A stretch of 6,171 nucleotides of DNA from Methylacidiphilum sp. (lineage in GTDB: Bacteria; Verrucomicrobiota; Verrucomicrobiia; CAIQCK01): assembly GCA_020718125.1 (NCBI GenBank), contig DYDC01000170.1:1-6171 (forward strand), given 5' to 3'. The notes beneath the pieces are model-generated. The model was given only the letters and a program-made list of their open reading frames with translations. It had not been told where the DNA came from and did not search any database. The stretch's first letter is position 1; every line of letters begins with the position of its first letter. The translations under genes were made by a program, and so were the position numbers. Shown one piece after another: positions 1 through 6,171 of this stretch.

Positions 1-31
1 TTTCAAGAAGGACTTCAGTGGAATCCGCAGT

Positions 32-1903
32 ATGACCGGTATCCGCTTTCTCATGGCCAGCCTGAGTCTGGCCGCGTTTTCCATCGCCAGCGCCGAAGTC
101 GTGCGCGTGGAGATCACCGAACATTCCGACGCGGGCGCCACGGGCTATGAACAGATTGTCGGACGGCTGCATTTCGAGATTGATCCGGCGCATCCGCGCA
201 ACCGCATCATCGCCGATGCCGATCTGGCGCCGACGAATGCGGTTGGGCGGGTGACATTCTCCTCCGATCTCCGCATCCTGAAACCCAAAGAAGCCGGCCG
301 CAGCAACGGCGCGGCTTGGGTGGAGATTCCCAATCGGGGTGGCAAGAGCGGCCTGAACGATTTCATCACCAAACACGGCTTCACGGTCATGCAAGTCGGC
401 TGGGAGTTCGATGTGCCAAACCAAAAGGACAAGATGCGCATCAAGGTGCCGGCGGCGCGGCAGAAGGACGGCCGGCCGATTCGCGGCGTGGTGAGCGCCA
501 CGTTCACGCCGGACAAGCGCGCGGAGCAATTCACCCTGAACGATCTGGCGGATTATCCGCCTGTGGATGCCGCCGGGCCGGACAGCCGGTTGATCGTGCG
601 CGCGGCTTCGGCGTTTCCAGACGGCAAGGAACTGCCACGCAACCAATGGCGTCTGGAAGGCCAGCGCGTGACGCTGGAGAGCGGCTTCGAGCCGGGCAAG
701 ACGTATGAGATTTCCTACCTCGCGGAAAATCCGCCGGTGGCGGGCCTGGGTCTTGCGGCGATTCGCGATGCGGTGGCGTGGCTGAAACACGACGCCGGCT
801 CGCTGGCCCCGGTGCGCCACGCCTACGCGTTTGGCTCCTCGCAGTGCGGCCGGCTCCTGCGCGAGTTTGTCTATCTCGGTTTCAACACCGACGAGCAGGG
901 CCGGCAGGTGCTGGATGGCGTGATGGCGCACGTGGCTGGCGCGGGCCGGCTGGACATCAACCGCCGCTGGTCGGCGCCGCGCAAGGTGGCCGCCTACGAG
1001 ACCGCGTCCTATCCCTTCGCCGACACCGCGCAGAAGGATCCCGTCAGCGGCATCAAGGAAGGCGTGCAGGAAAACCCGCGCGTGACGCATAAGCCGAAGA
1101 CTTTCTACATGAACACGGCGGCGGAATACTGGGGCGCGGGCCGCGTGGCGGGCTTGTCGCACACCAGCCCCGACGGCAAGCGCGACGTTCCGTTGCCGGA
1201 CAACGTGCGGTCGTATTTCTTCGCCGGCACGCAGCACGGAGCGGCGTCCTTCCCACCCACGGCTCCGGCGAAGGACGGCCAACTCGCAAACCCTGTCAGC
1301 CCCAGCCCTGTCCTCCTCGCCCTGCGGCTCGCGATGCATCGCTGGGTCACTGAAGGCACGCCGCCACCGCCGAGCGCCTATCCCAAGCTCAGCGACGGCA
1401 CACTGGTGCCCGTATCGAAGGTTCGCTTCCCCACTTTGCCAAGCATCGCGTCGCCCCGGAGCGCGATGGGCGGGCCGCGCCTGCGCAATCCGAATTGGCC
1501 GAACGGCGCGGGCGCCGGCGCGAAGCTGCCGCTGCTGGTGCCGCAGGTTGATGCGGATGGCAACGACCTCGCGGGCATCCGGATGCCGGATGTCAGCGTG
1601 CCACTGGGCACCTGCACCGGCTGGGTGTTCCGTCCCGCCTCGATGGGCGCGCCCCATGAGATGATGCCGCTGCGGGGTTCATGGATTCCCTTCGCCGCCA
1701 CGCGCGAGCAACGGGAGCAGGCCGGCAACCCGCGTCCGTCGCTTGGCGAGCGTTACGCTTCCAAGGAAGCCTGGCTGGCGCGCGTGACCGACGCCCTGCA
1801 ACAACTCATCAAACAAGGCTGCCTCCAAGCCGAAGACCTCGAATCCTTGCAGAAGCAGGCCGCCGCGCGCTGGGACTGGGTCACGAAACGAAAGCCCTTG
1901 TGA
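32..1903 (+). CDS. Exported alpha/beta-hydrolase-domain protein (PF20091/Abhydrolase_10-like)
   Basis: The 623-residue product starts with a signal peptide: Arg5, a hydrophobic core, and an ASA-type cleavage site after Ala21. It should therefore act in the periplasm or outside the cell. The best landmark is the nucleophile elbow GSSQCGR at residues 268-274, with Ser270 the likely catalytic serine; in this family the elbow is usually written G-x-S-Q-S-G-R. Other landmarks are an AEYW segment around Glu365 (candidate acid) and GTQH ending at His402 (candidate catalytic histidine). The order Ser, acid, His fits the fold. The N-terminal 200 residues look like the beta-rich leader seen in these long family members. 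The substrate is unknown; an esterase or similar hydrolase is inferred. Only a weak purine-rich ribosome site (GTGGA near 18-22) precedes the ATG. Met8 is an alternative start but would remove the positive N-region of the signal peptide. No neighbour shares an obvious pathway. Confidence 0.85.
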   Translation: MTGIRFLMASLSLAAFSIASAEVVRVEITEHSDAGATGYEQIVGRLHFEIDPAHPRNRIIADADLAPTNAVGRVTFSSDLRILKPKEAGRSNGAAWVEIPNRGGKSGLNDFITKHGFTVMQVGWEFDVPNQKDKMRIKVPAARQKDGRPIRGVVSATFTPDKRAEQFTLNDLADYPPVDAAGPDSRLIVRAASAFPDGKELPRNQWRLEGQRVTLESGFEPGKTYEISYLAENPPVAGLGLAAIRDAVAWLKHDAGSLAPVRHAYAFGSSQCGRLLREFVYLGFNTDEQGRQVLDGVMAHVAGAGRLDINRRWSAPRKVAAYETASYPFADTAQKDPVSGIKEGVQENPRVTHKPKTFYMNTAAEYWGAGRVAGLSHTSPDGKRDVPLPDNVRSYFFAGTQHGAASFPPTAPAKDGQLANPVSPSPVLLALRLAMHRWVTEGTPPPPSAYPKLSDGTLVPVSKVRFPTLPSIASPRSAMGGPRLRNPNWPNGAGAGAKLPLLVPQVDADGNDLAGIRMPDVSVPLGTCTGWVFRPASMGAPHEMMPLRGSWIPFAATREQREQAGNPRPSLGERYASKEAWLARVTDALQQLIKQGCLQAEDLESLQKQAAARWDWVTKRKPL

Positions 1904-1923
1904 TCTGCCAGACTGCGACTTGA

Positions 1924-2088
1924 AGAAACAGACAAGGCGCGCCCGGCGAAGTCAGCGCCGGCGATCTCAGCTTCGCCATCGGCGGCACCAGTGCCAACAG
2001 CAACACCGTTTAACCGCTCGACGAGACCGCCGGCCAAGCCGCGATCATCGCGAAGATCAACGAATTGATTCAGGCGCTGAGGAGATGA
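1924..2088 (+). pseudogene. Decayed 3' end of a small gene (C-terminal helix remnant)
   Basis: Read in the frame of 1924, this stretch gives protein-like sequence. It passes through GEVSAGDLSFAIGGTSANSN (about 1945-2004), meets an in-frame TAA at 2011-2013, and continues in the same frame with LDETAGQAAIIAKINELIQ and ALRR to a TGA at 2086-2088. The second part is a regular amphipathic helix ending in two arginines. From memory, small proteins of Verrucomicrobiota and Planctomycetota often end in a segment rich in Ser/Asn and then KxNELIxALRR, so this looks like the tail of such a gene. There is no start codon or ribosome site: a TGA at 1921-1923 closes the frame upstream. I therefore call it a truncated remnant with a nonsense mutation. 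The function of the parent family is unknown to me. An alternative is that 2014-2088 is chance coding-like sequence, but the regular helix argues against that. Confidence 0.55.
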
Positions 2089-2204
2089 CGTCGCAACAAC
2101 AGGGGTTTCGACTCGACCGTTCTCATCTAATCGGTTAAGGACTACGCGGAGCAAGTGACCAGTGCTCGTGTAGCTAACAGGAAGCTTCACCAAAGGAAGC
2201 AACA
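2089..2204 (+). promoter_or_regulatory. Leader of the restriction-modification cassette
   Basis: These 116 bases lie between the gene remnant and the endonuclease start, so they most likely hold the cassette promoter. I found no convincing -35/-10 pair at normal spacing. No C-box-like pair of symmetric operators is evident, in line with the absence of a controller gene nearby. Its clear content is the ribosome site and the hairpin at its 3' end, described separately. Confidence 0.35.
2184..2200 (+). promoter_or_regulatory. Ribosome binding site of the endonuclease gene inside a small hairpin
   Basis: AAAGGAAG at 2192-2199 is a strong Shine-Dalgarno sequence 7 bases before the ATG at 2205, and it fixes that start. 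GCTTC at 2184-2188 is the exact reverse complement of GAAGC at 2196-2200, with a 7-base loop, so a short hairpin could cover most of the ribosome site. GAAGC at 2181-2185 overlaps the left arm in the palindrome GAAGCTTC and could compete for pairing. The base complementarity is seen directly; a regulatory role is an inference. Confidence 0.5.
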
Positions 2205-3164
2205 ATGCACCCATTTGAAAATATTCTCAGCGTCGCGGCGGAAGACATCGAGTTCGAATTGCGCGGGCGTGGGGCCGTGTCTTGGGCAGATTTTCTACTG
2301 AATCCCCGGCGACTGCGGGGGAGCGATTTCTTGATGCGGTGGTCGCAAGGCGTCTGGAGCGAAGAGCGGCTGATTCAAGCGGTAAACGAAACGGGTCGTT
2401 ATGTTGCCTTCCCATACGGCCCCAGCGGGGTCGCGCCAGATAACGATGTGCGCGCGTTCGAGCTGTATTTCGAACGACTGGAGAAGGCTGGGCTTGGCAA
2501 GATCAAGCACCCGGACATTCTGATCTTCCGCAAGAGCGACGAAGCCAGAGTGCAGCGCACGGTGAAGGAACTTGGCGGCATCACAGAACTGCCCTTCACT
2601 CCTGAAGACGATCAGCGCATGAAGGAGTTGCTGTCACGCGCTGTCTTGGCGGTGGAGTGTGAGAACAGCCTCTGGCGTGCAAAGCAAATGCCCGCTTTCG
2701 GCGTGGAACTCAAGCCGCAGAAACGTTTGGGTGGCAAGCTCGGCATGACCAAGACTGCTGTTTTGCCGACGGTTATTCTGAAAGAGGAAGATCGTGCTCC
2801 TCTGCGCGAATGGCAGAAGAAGGGGAAACCGCCCATTCACATCTGGCATGTGTTCTACGACTTGGCGTTTGGATTGGCTTTTGGCAAGGCCGAGGAACTC
2901 ATTCGAAGTGGGCAGATCGCGCCGACTGAACAGGTGTTTCAAGCTCCAGGTGGCGTAACGACGAAGAAGGTCATCTACAAGATCTATTACCACCACGCCT
3001 ACCCACTCGGTAATTCGGTGCAGGAACCGACCTTGGTTGCTGACCACATCACGGACAAAAATGGCCACATTCTGCCCTACGTGAAGTTCCAAGGTGGGCG
3101 CTTGCGACTCGATCCGACCGCACTGAAAACGCTTGATGAAGCCGCGCGTGAGGTGAAGGCGTAA
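2205..3164 (+). CDS. Type II restriction endonuclease, AccI-family-like
   Basis: The 319-residue product has no signal peptide and should act in the cytoplasm, cutting unmodified double-stranded DNA. It sits 5 bases ahead of a DNA methyltransferase, the classic arrangement of a type II pair. A likely catalytic centre is Pro103-Asp104 (HPDILIF) followed by Glu151-Cys-Glu153 (VECENSLW). This matches a PD...ExE variant of the PD-(D/E)xK fold, with Glu where lysine is more usual, as in BamHI. The spacing of 47 residues between the acidic groups implies an insertion. Later segments, LPTVILKEED, IHIWHVFYD and IYKIYYHHAYPLG, resemble what I recall of AccI-type enzymes (AccI cuts GTMKAC), which have similar length. 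The family call comes from memory of conserved motifs, and the exact recognition site cannot be read from the sequence. A strong ribosome site supports the ATG. No frameshift is visible, so the gene appears intact. Confidence 0.7.
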   Translation: MHPFENILSVAAEDIEFELRGRGAVSWADFLLNPRRLRGSDFLMRWSQGVWSEERLIQAVNETGRYVAFPYGPSGVAPDNDVRAFELYFERLEKAGLGKIKHPDILIFRKSDEARVQRTVKELGGITELPFTPEDDQRMKELLSRAVLAVECENSLWRAKQMPAFGVELKPQKRLGGKLGMTKTAVLPTVILKEEDRAPLREWQKKGKPPIHIWHVFYDLAFGLAFGKAEELIRSGQIAPTEQVFQAPGGVTTKKVIYKIYYHHAYPLGNSVQEPTLVADHITDKNGHILPYVKFQGGRLRLDPTALKTLDEAAREVKA

Positions 3165-3169
3165 GGGGT

Positions 3170-4801
3170 ATGATCTTGCCGTTCAACAAACTGCCGACTT
3201 CAGGACCGGCGCGAGAAGCACTTCGCCAAAAGGGGCAGTTTTGGACGCCAGACTGGGTTGCCCAAGGAATGGTCGCGTATGTCGTGGATGGAGACTGCGA
3301 CGAGGTTTTTGATCCAGCCGTTGGGGCGGGCGCGTTCTTCCGGGCCGTCAAACAGATCGCCAAAGAGGCGGGTCGCTCAATCAGACTTCATGGAACAGAA
3401 ATTGATCCAGCGGCATTGGAACAAGCCGTTCACAATGAACTGTCTGCGGTTGACCTTGCTGGGGTGCAGATTCGCGACTTCGTGCTAAACCCTCCATCCG
3501 GTCCTTTGCCAGCCATCGTCGCCAATCCGCCCTACATCCGACACCACCGACTTGGCAGCGACGTCAAAGCCAAGCTGCGCACCTTCGCCGTGAAACTTAT
3601 TGGCAGGCCGCTCGATGGTCGGGCTGGCATTCATGTTTATTTCCTGTTGCGCGCGCTACAGTTGCTGAAACGCGATGGCCGGCTCGCTTTCATCATGTCG
3701 GCCGACACGTGCGAGGGCGTCTTTGCTCCAACGCTTTGGAACTGGATCACGCGGAATTTCTGCCTCGATGCGATCCTGACGTTTGCCCCGGAAGCATCGC
3801 CATTTCCTGGCGTGGATACCAACGCCATCGTTTTCATGATTCGCAACGCGAAGCCCGCGTCTCATTTTTTGTGGGCGAAGTGCAACGCCGCGCGATGCGA
3901 TGGATTCAAGCAATGGGCTTTAGCAGGGTTCAAAGGCCGCTCCAGTGAAGTCCTGACTATCTACCGACGATCCGTGGCGGAGGGACTCGCAACAGGCTTT
4001 TCCAGGGAGCCAGGAACGATTGACGCCAACGCGCCAAGACTCGGAGACTTCGCAAAGGTGCTTCGCGGCATTGCCACAGGCTCCAATGAGTTCTTCTTCC
4101 TGACGCGAAGCCAGGCTGTATCGCTGCGTATTCCCAATGAGTTTCTGATTCCTGCCGTCGGTCGGACACGCGATGTGGCGGGAGAGGAAATCACCAGCAA
4201 GACATTAGACGCTCTTGATGCGACCGGGCGGCCAACACTTCTGTTTTCTCCCGATGGCCGGCCGCTTGATGCGTTTCCGAAAGCTGTTCGAGAATACTTG
4301 AGACACGGGGAAGAAATGGGTCTGCCCAAGCGGCCTCTGATCGCCTCGCGCCAGCCTTGGTATAAAATGGAAACGCGTCAGCCACCTCCGTTCCTGTTCG
4401 CCTACTTGGGGCGGCGCAACGCCCGCTTCATCAGGAACCAAGCGGGGATACTTCCCCTGACGGGCTTCTTGTGTGTCTATCCCCGCAGTAATGAGCCAGA
4501 GCTTGTTGACAGACTTGGGGAAGCCTTGCGCCATCCAGAAACGATCGCGAACTTACGACTGGTAGGCAAGAGCTATGGACAGGGGTGCATAAAAGTCGAG
4601 CCGCGTGCGCTGGAGCGGCTGCCTCTGGCATCGGCCGTGACAATGGAGTCGGAGATCGAGACCTTCAGCTACGCGTTGCCCTTGGAATTCGTCGGCTCGG
4701 AGACACCGGAACCTGCGTTGCTGGTTCGCGAGCGACATGGGAAGCGCTATGTCGCACGACACAAATCTGGAGGCAGACGTAAAAAGCGAGCGGCGAATTA
4801 G
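3170..4801 (+). CDS. Gamma-class N6-adenine DNA methyltransferase of a type II system
   Basis: The 543-residue product should transfer a methyl group from S-adenosylmethionine to adenine in the site cut by the endonuclease encoded just upstream. The motifs run in gamma-class order: motif X as GQFWTP (22-27), motif I as FDPAVGAGAF (47-56, AdoMet binding), motif II as GTEIDP (75-80), Asp103-Phe104 as motif III, and the catalytic motif IV NPPY at 119-122. The C-terminal half should hold target recognition; it includes RGIATGSNEFFFLT (299-312) and KSYGQGCIKVEPR then LERLPL (about 467-486), both typical of TaqI/AccI/HincII-like enzymes. The length is close to that of AccI-type methylases. The protein ends in a strongly basic tail (HKSGGRRKKRAAN). 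Its ATG follows the endonuclease TAA by 5 bases, with TAAGGGG overlapping the stop and GAAGG at 3155-3159, so translation is probably coupled. All core motifs are present, so the enzyme is probably active. Confidence 0.92.
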   Translation: MILPFNKLPTSGPAREALRQKGQFWTPDWVAQGMVAYVVDGDCDEVFDPAVGAGAFFRAVKQIAKEAGRSIRLHGTEIDPAALEQAVHNELSAVDLAGVQIRDFVLNPPSGPLPAIVANPPYIRHHRLGSDVKAKLRTFAVKLIGRPLDGRAGIHVYFLLRALQLLKRDGRLAFIMSADTCEGVFAPTLWNWITRNFCLDAILTFAPEASPFPGVDTNAIVFMIRNAKPASHFLWAKCNAARCDGFKQWALAGFKGRSSEVLTIYRRSVAEGLATGFSREPGTIDANAPRLGDFAKVLRGIATGSNEFFFLTRSQAVSLRIPNEFLIPAVGRTRDVAGEEITSKTLDALDATGRPTLLFSPDGRPLDAFPKAVREYLRHGEEMGLPKRPLIASRQPWYKMETRQPPPFLFAYLGRRNARFIRNQAGILPLTGFLCVYPRSNEPELVDRLGEALRHPETIANLRLVGKSYGQGCIKVEPRALERLPLASAVTMESEIETFSYALPLEFVGSETPEPALLVRERHGKRYVARHKSGGRRKKRAAN

Positions 4802-4850
4802 CGTCGGGACGGGTTCCTGATTCTTGACGGATTCGTTGCCAGCCATCGGT

Positions 4851-4908
4851 TGGTCACGGAGATTTTGCTGCGATCGGTGAAGACGGACGCGATTTTTCTC
4901 CGTTACCA
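4851..4908. repeat. 12-bp imperfect inverted repeat between methyltransferase and DUF4838 genes
   Basis: TGGTCACGGAGA at 4851-4862 pairs with TCTCCGTTACCA at 4897-4908, matching at 11 of 12 positions, with 34 bases between the arms. No T-run follows the right arm, so it does not look like a standard intrinsic terminator. It could be a long stem-loop at the end of the cassette transcript, a two-site operator for the downstream gene, or the trace of a small element. The right arm overlaps the -35 region of the candidate promoter below. Confidence 0.5.
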
Positions 4909-4932
4909 CGGGCCTGTCGAATCTGGTAGAGT
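4903..4932 (+). promoter_or_regulatory. Candidate sigma70-type promoter for the DUF4838 gene
   Basis: TTACCA at 4903-4908 is a weak -35, followed after 18 bases by TAGAGT at 4927-4932 preceded by TGG, an extended -10 arrangement. Transcription would start near 4939-4940, only about a dozen bases before the ATG at 4953, so the transcript leader would be very short. The following ribosome site (AGACGAG at 4944-4950) is weak. The match rests on consensus reading alone. Confidence 0.3.
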
Positions 4933-4952
4933 CCGCAAGTCAAAGACGAGCC

Positions 4953-6080
4953 ATGAAACCATCCTTCCTTCCGTTGTTCTGTCTCCTGTTCTTGCTGACC
5001 GACTTGCACTCCGCCGAGTTGGCGAGGGACGGCGCGACCCGTTGGAAGATCGTTCTGCCTGACGAAGCGACGATGGTCGAGAAGACGGCCGCGCGCGAGT
5101 TGTCCGAGCATCTGGAGCTTCTCACCGGGGCGGAGTTCCCGACGATCGCCGAAAAGGACGCGCCCGCTGGCGGGAAGTCGTTGATCTTCGTTGGCAACAC
5201 GGCGAAGGCACCGAAGAAGGACTACAAGTTCGACGAAATCCTGATTAAGATGGATCGTGGGAACCTGATCCTCGCGGGCCATAAGAAGCGAGGCTGCCTG
5301 TATGCGGTCTATTCGTTCCTGCAGGATGTCGTCGGCGTTCGCTGGTGGACGCCCGACGACACGTTCATCCCGAAGAAGCCAAGGCTGCTCGTCGCGGACA
5401 GTCTGAGTGTCTCCTACGCGCCGCAGATGGTCTCGCGGGAGATGTATCATCGGGACGCCCAGCCGGGTGTTTTCTCCGCCCGCATGAAGGGCAACGGCGG
5501 CATCGCCCCGGAATACGGCGGCGCGGTGCGGATCATCAACTTCGCCCATTCGTTCTACAAGTATCTCCCGCCCGAAAAGTATTTCGACGCGCATCCGGAG
5601 TGGTATTCGGAGATCAACGGCAAACGCAAACACGAGCACGCGCAGCTTTGCCTGACCAACGAGGAGATGACGCGGGAGTTGATCAAGAACGTGCTGGAGA
5701 CGCTGCGGAAGAATCCCGACGCGAAGATGATTGACGTCTCGCAGAACGACTGGCACGGCTGCTGCACCTGCGCCAAGTGCAAGGCGATAGACGACGCGGA
5801 GGAAAGCCACGCGGGCACGCTCGTCTTGATGCTCAACAAAGTCGCCGAGGCGGTCGAGAAGGAGTTCCCGGACGTTCTGGTCGAATCGCTGGCGTATCAA
5901 TACACGCGCAAGCCGCCCAAGACCCTCAAGCCGCGCGACAACGTCCTGATCCGGCTTTGCACGATTGAATGCTCCTACATCCAGCCTCTCGACGGCCCGC
6001 AGAACCGGAAGTTCGCCGCGGACATGGAAGGCTGGAGCAAACTGGCCAAGCACCTGTTCATCGGGGGCGATAGCCAGTAG
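4953..6080 (+). pseudogene. Exported DUF4838 protein, truncated at its C-terminus
   Basis: The 375-residue reading frame starts with a signal peptide (Lys2, a leucine/phenylalanine-rich core, HSA cleavage site after Ala21). Residues about 35-145 look like the alpha-glucuronidase N-terminal-like domain that precedes catalytic barrels (TAARELSEHLELLTGAEFP, then IFVGNT). From about 160 the DUF4838 (PF16126) signature follows: HPEWYSEINGK, DVSQNDWHGCCTCAKCKAID with Cys270, 271, 273 and 276, LAYQYTRKPPKTLKPRDNV and LCTIEC. In the family as I know it, proteins are commonly 650-800 residues and the stretch after WSKLAKHLFI continues with WDYVTNF-like sequence. Here it becomes GGDSQ and stops at TAG 6078-6080. 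The second half is therefore missing, and no other frame downstream looks like its continuation. The full-length protein would be a cell-surface or periplasmic polysaccharide-degradation factor; the product here is probably inactive. Confidence 0.75.
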
Positions 6081-6087
6081 CTATTGC
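6067..6087. repeat. 8-bp hairpin at the DUF4838 break point
   Basis: GCGATAGC at 6067-6074 pairs with GCTATTGC at 6080-6087 around the loop CAGTA: seven Watson-Crick pairs and one G-T wobble. The stop codon of the truncated gene falls at the loop and its edge. The hairpin begins 4-5 bases after the point where DUF4838 similarity ends (about 6062). No T-run follows, so a terminator is unlikely. Subterminal hairpins are typical of IS200/IS605-type element ends, which makes an element boundary one possible reading. Confidence 0.5.
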
Positions 6088-6168
6088 AACACTTGAACGG
6101 TTTGAGATTCAACAGGTTAACCATTCCATCCTCAATGCTTCCCCCACAGAAACAAGGGTTCGTTGACC
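6081..6168. other. Non-coding segment after the truncated gene
   Basis: This stretch has visibly lower GC than the preceding gene and stops in all forward frames. It contains a weak inverted repeat TTGAA/TTCAA (6093-6097 and 6108-6112) and the palindrome GGTTAACC at 6115-6122. It does not resemble the expected DUF4838 continuation and looks like the leader of whatever begins at the right edge. Confidence 0.4.
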
Positions 6169-6171
6169 ATG
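6169..6171 (+). CDS. Possible start codon of the next gene, cut by the window edge
   Basis: The window ends in ATG. AAGGG at 6154-6158 lies 10 bases upstream, an acceptable ribosome-site distance. Only the start codon is present, so the product cannot be named. If the break at 6062 is an element boundary, this could be the element's own gene (for example a transposase), but nothing in the window shows that. Confidence 0.3.

Noticed and set aside
2040..2052. Palindrome CGCGATCATCGCG
   Set aside because: It falls inside the coding-like remnant, encodes part of its helix, and is short enough to arise by chance in GC-rich sequence.
2101..2120. GGTTTCGACTC-like sequence resembling a tRNA or tmRNA T-arm, a possible attachment site
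   Set aside because: The flanking bases do not form the 5-bp T-stem, no cloverleaf or acceptor stem is present on either strand, and no second copy of the sequence was noticed at the right side of the cassette.
1753..2214. 153-codon open frame on the minus strand across the spacer before the endonuclease
   Set aside because: It overlaps the hydrolase 3' end, the gene remnant and the endonuclease ribosome site, and shows no recognisable protein features. The + strand reading of the remnant is more protein-like.
4854..6053. 399-codon open frame on the minus strand opposite the DUF4838 gene
   Set aside because: It lies entirely over a + strand gene with clear family motifs and a signal peptide. 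Its translation is rich in Arg, Val and Leu without domain motifs, as expected for an antisense frame in GC-rich DNA.
6067..6090. Hairpin as an intrinsic terminator of the DUF4838 gene
   Set aside because: The stem includes the stop codon region and is followed by AACACTTG rather than a run of T.
1..6171. CRISPR array, rRNA or tRNA genes
   Set aside because: No regularly spaced direct repeats, conserved rRNA segments or cloverleaf structures were seen on reading both strands.

Overview
The window has four intact or nearly intact genes on the + strand, one decayed gene remnant and the edge of what may be another element. The mix of a secreted DUF4838-type glycoside-hydrolase-like protein, a secreted alpha/beta-hydrolase of the PF20091 type, GC-rich coding sequence and a remnant ending in a KINELIQALRR-like helix suggests a Verrucomicrobiota (or related PVC-group) bacterium. 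This assignment is an inference from gene content, not from a marker gene.

Layout. Positions 32-1903 encode an exported alpha/beta-hydrolase-domain protein. Positions 1904-2204 are an intergenic stretch. It holds the degraded 3' end of a small unrelated gene (about 1924-2088, interrupted by an in-frame TAA) and then a leader of about 116 bases that ends in a strong ribosome binding site. Positions 2205-3164 and 3170-4801 form a compact two-gene type II restriction-modification cassette. The first gene is a PD-(D/E)xK-type endonuclease that looks like the AccI family. Five bases later comes a gamma-class N6-adenine DNA methyltransferase with all its core motifs. Positions 4802-4952 are an intergenic spacer carrying a 12-bp near-perfect inverted repeat and a candidate promoter. 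Positions 4953-6080 encode the N-terminal half of an exported DUF4838 protein, cut short where homologues normally continue with a WDY motif. Just past the break lie an 8-bp hairpin, lower-GC sequence with no similarity to the expected gene, and a new ATG with a Shine-Dalgarno sequence at the last bases of the window.

How the parts work together. The endonuclease and methyltransferase make one functional unit: one cuts unmodified DNA and the other protects the host. No controller (C) protein is visible, so endonuclease timing may rest on leader structure or on promoter strength. The two flanking exported proteins look like ordinary degradative-lifestyle genes with no functional tie to the cassette. 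The gene remnant on its left, and base usage that looks less GC-rich than the left-hand gene, suggest that the cassette was acquired at this site. I see no clearly novel system. The points most worth a second look are the truncated DUF4838 gene with its hairpin junction, the decayed small gene, and the hairpin that could mask the endonuclease ribosome binding site.
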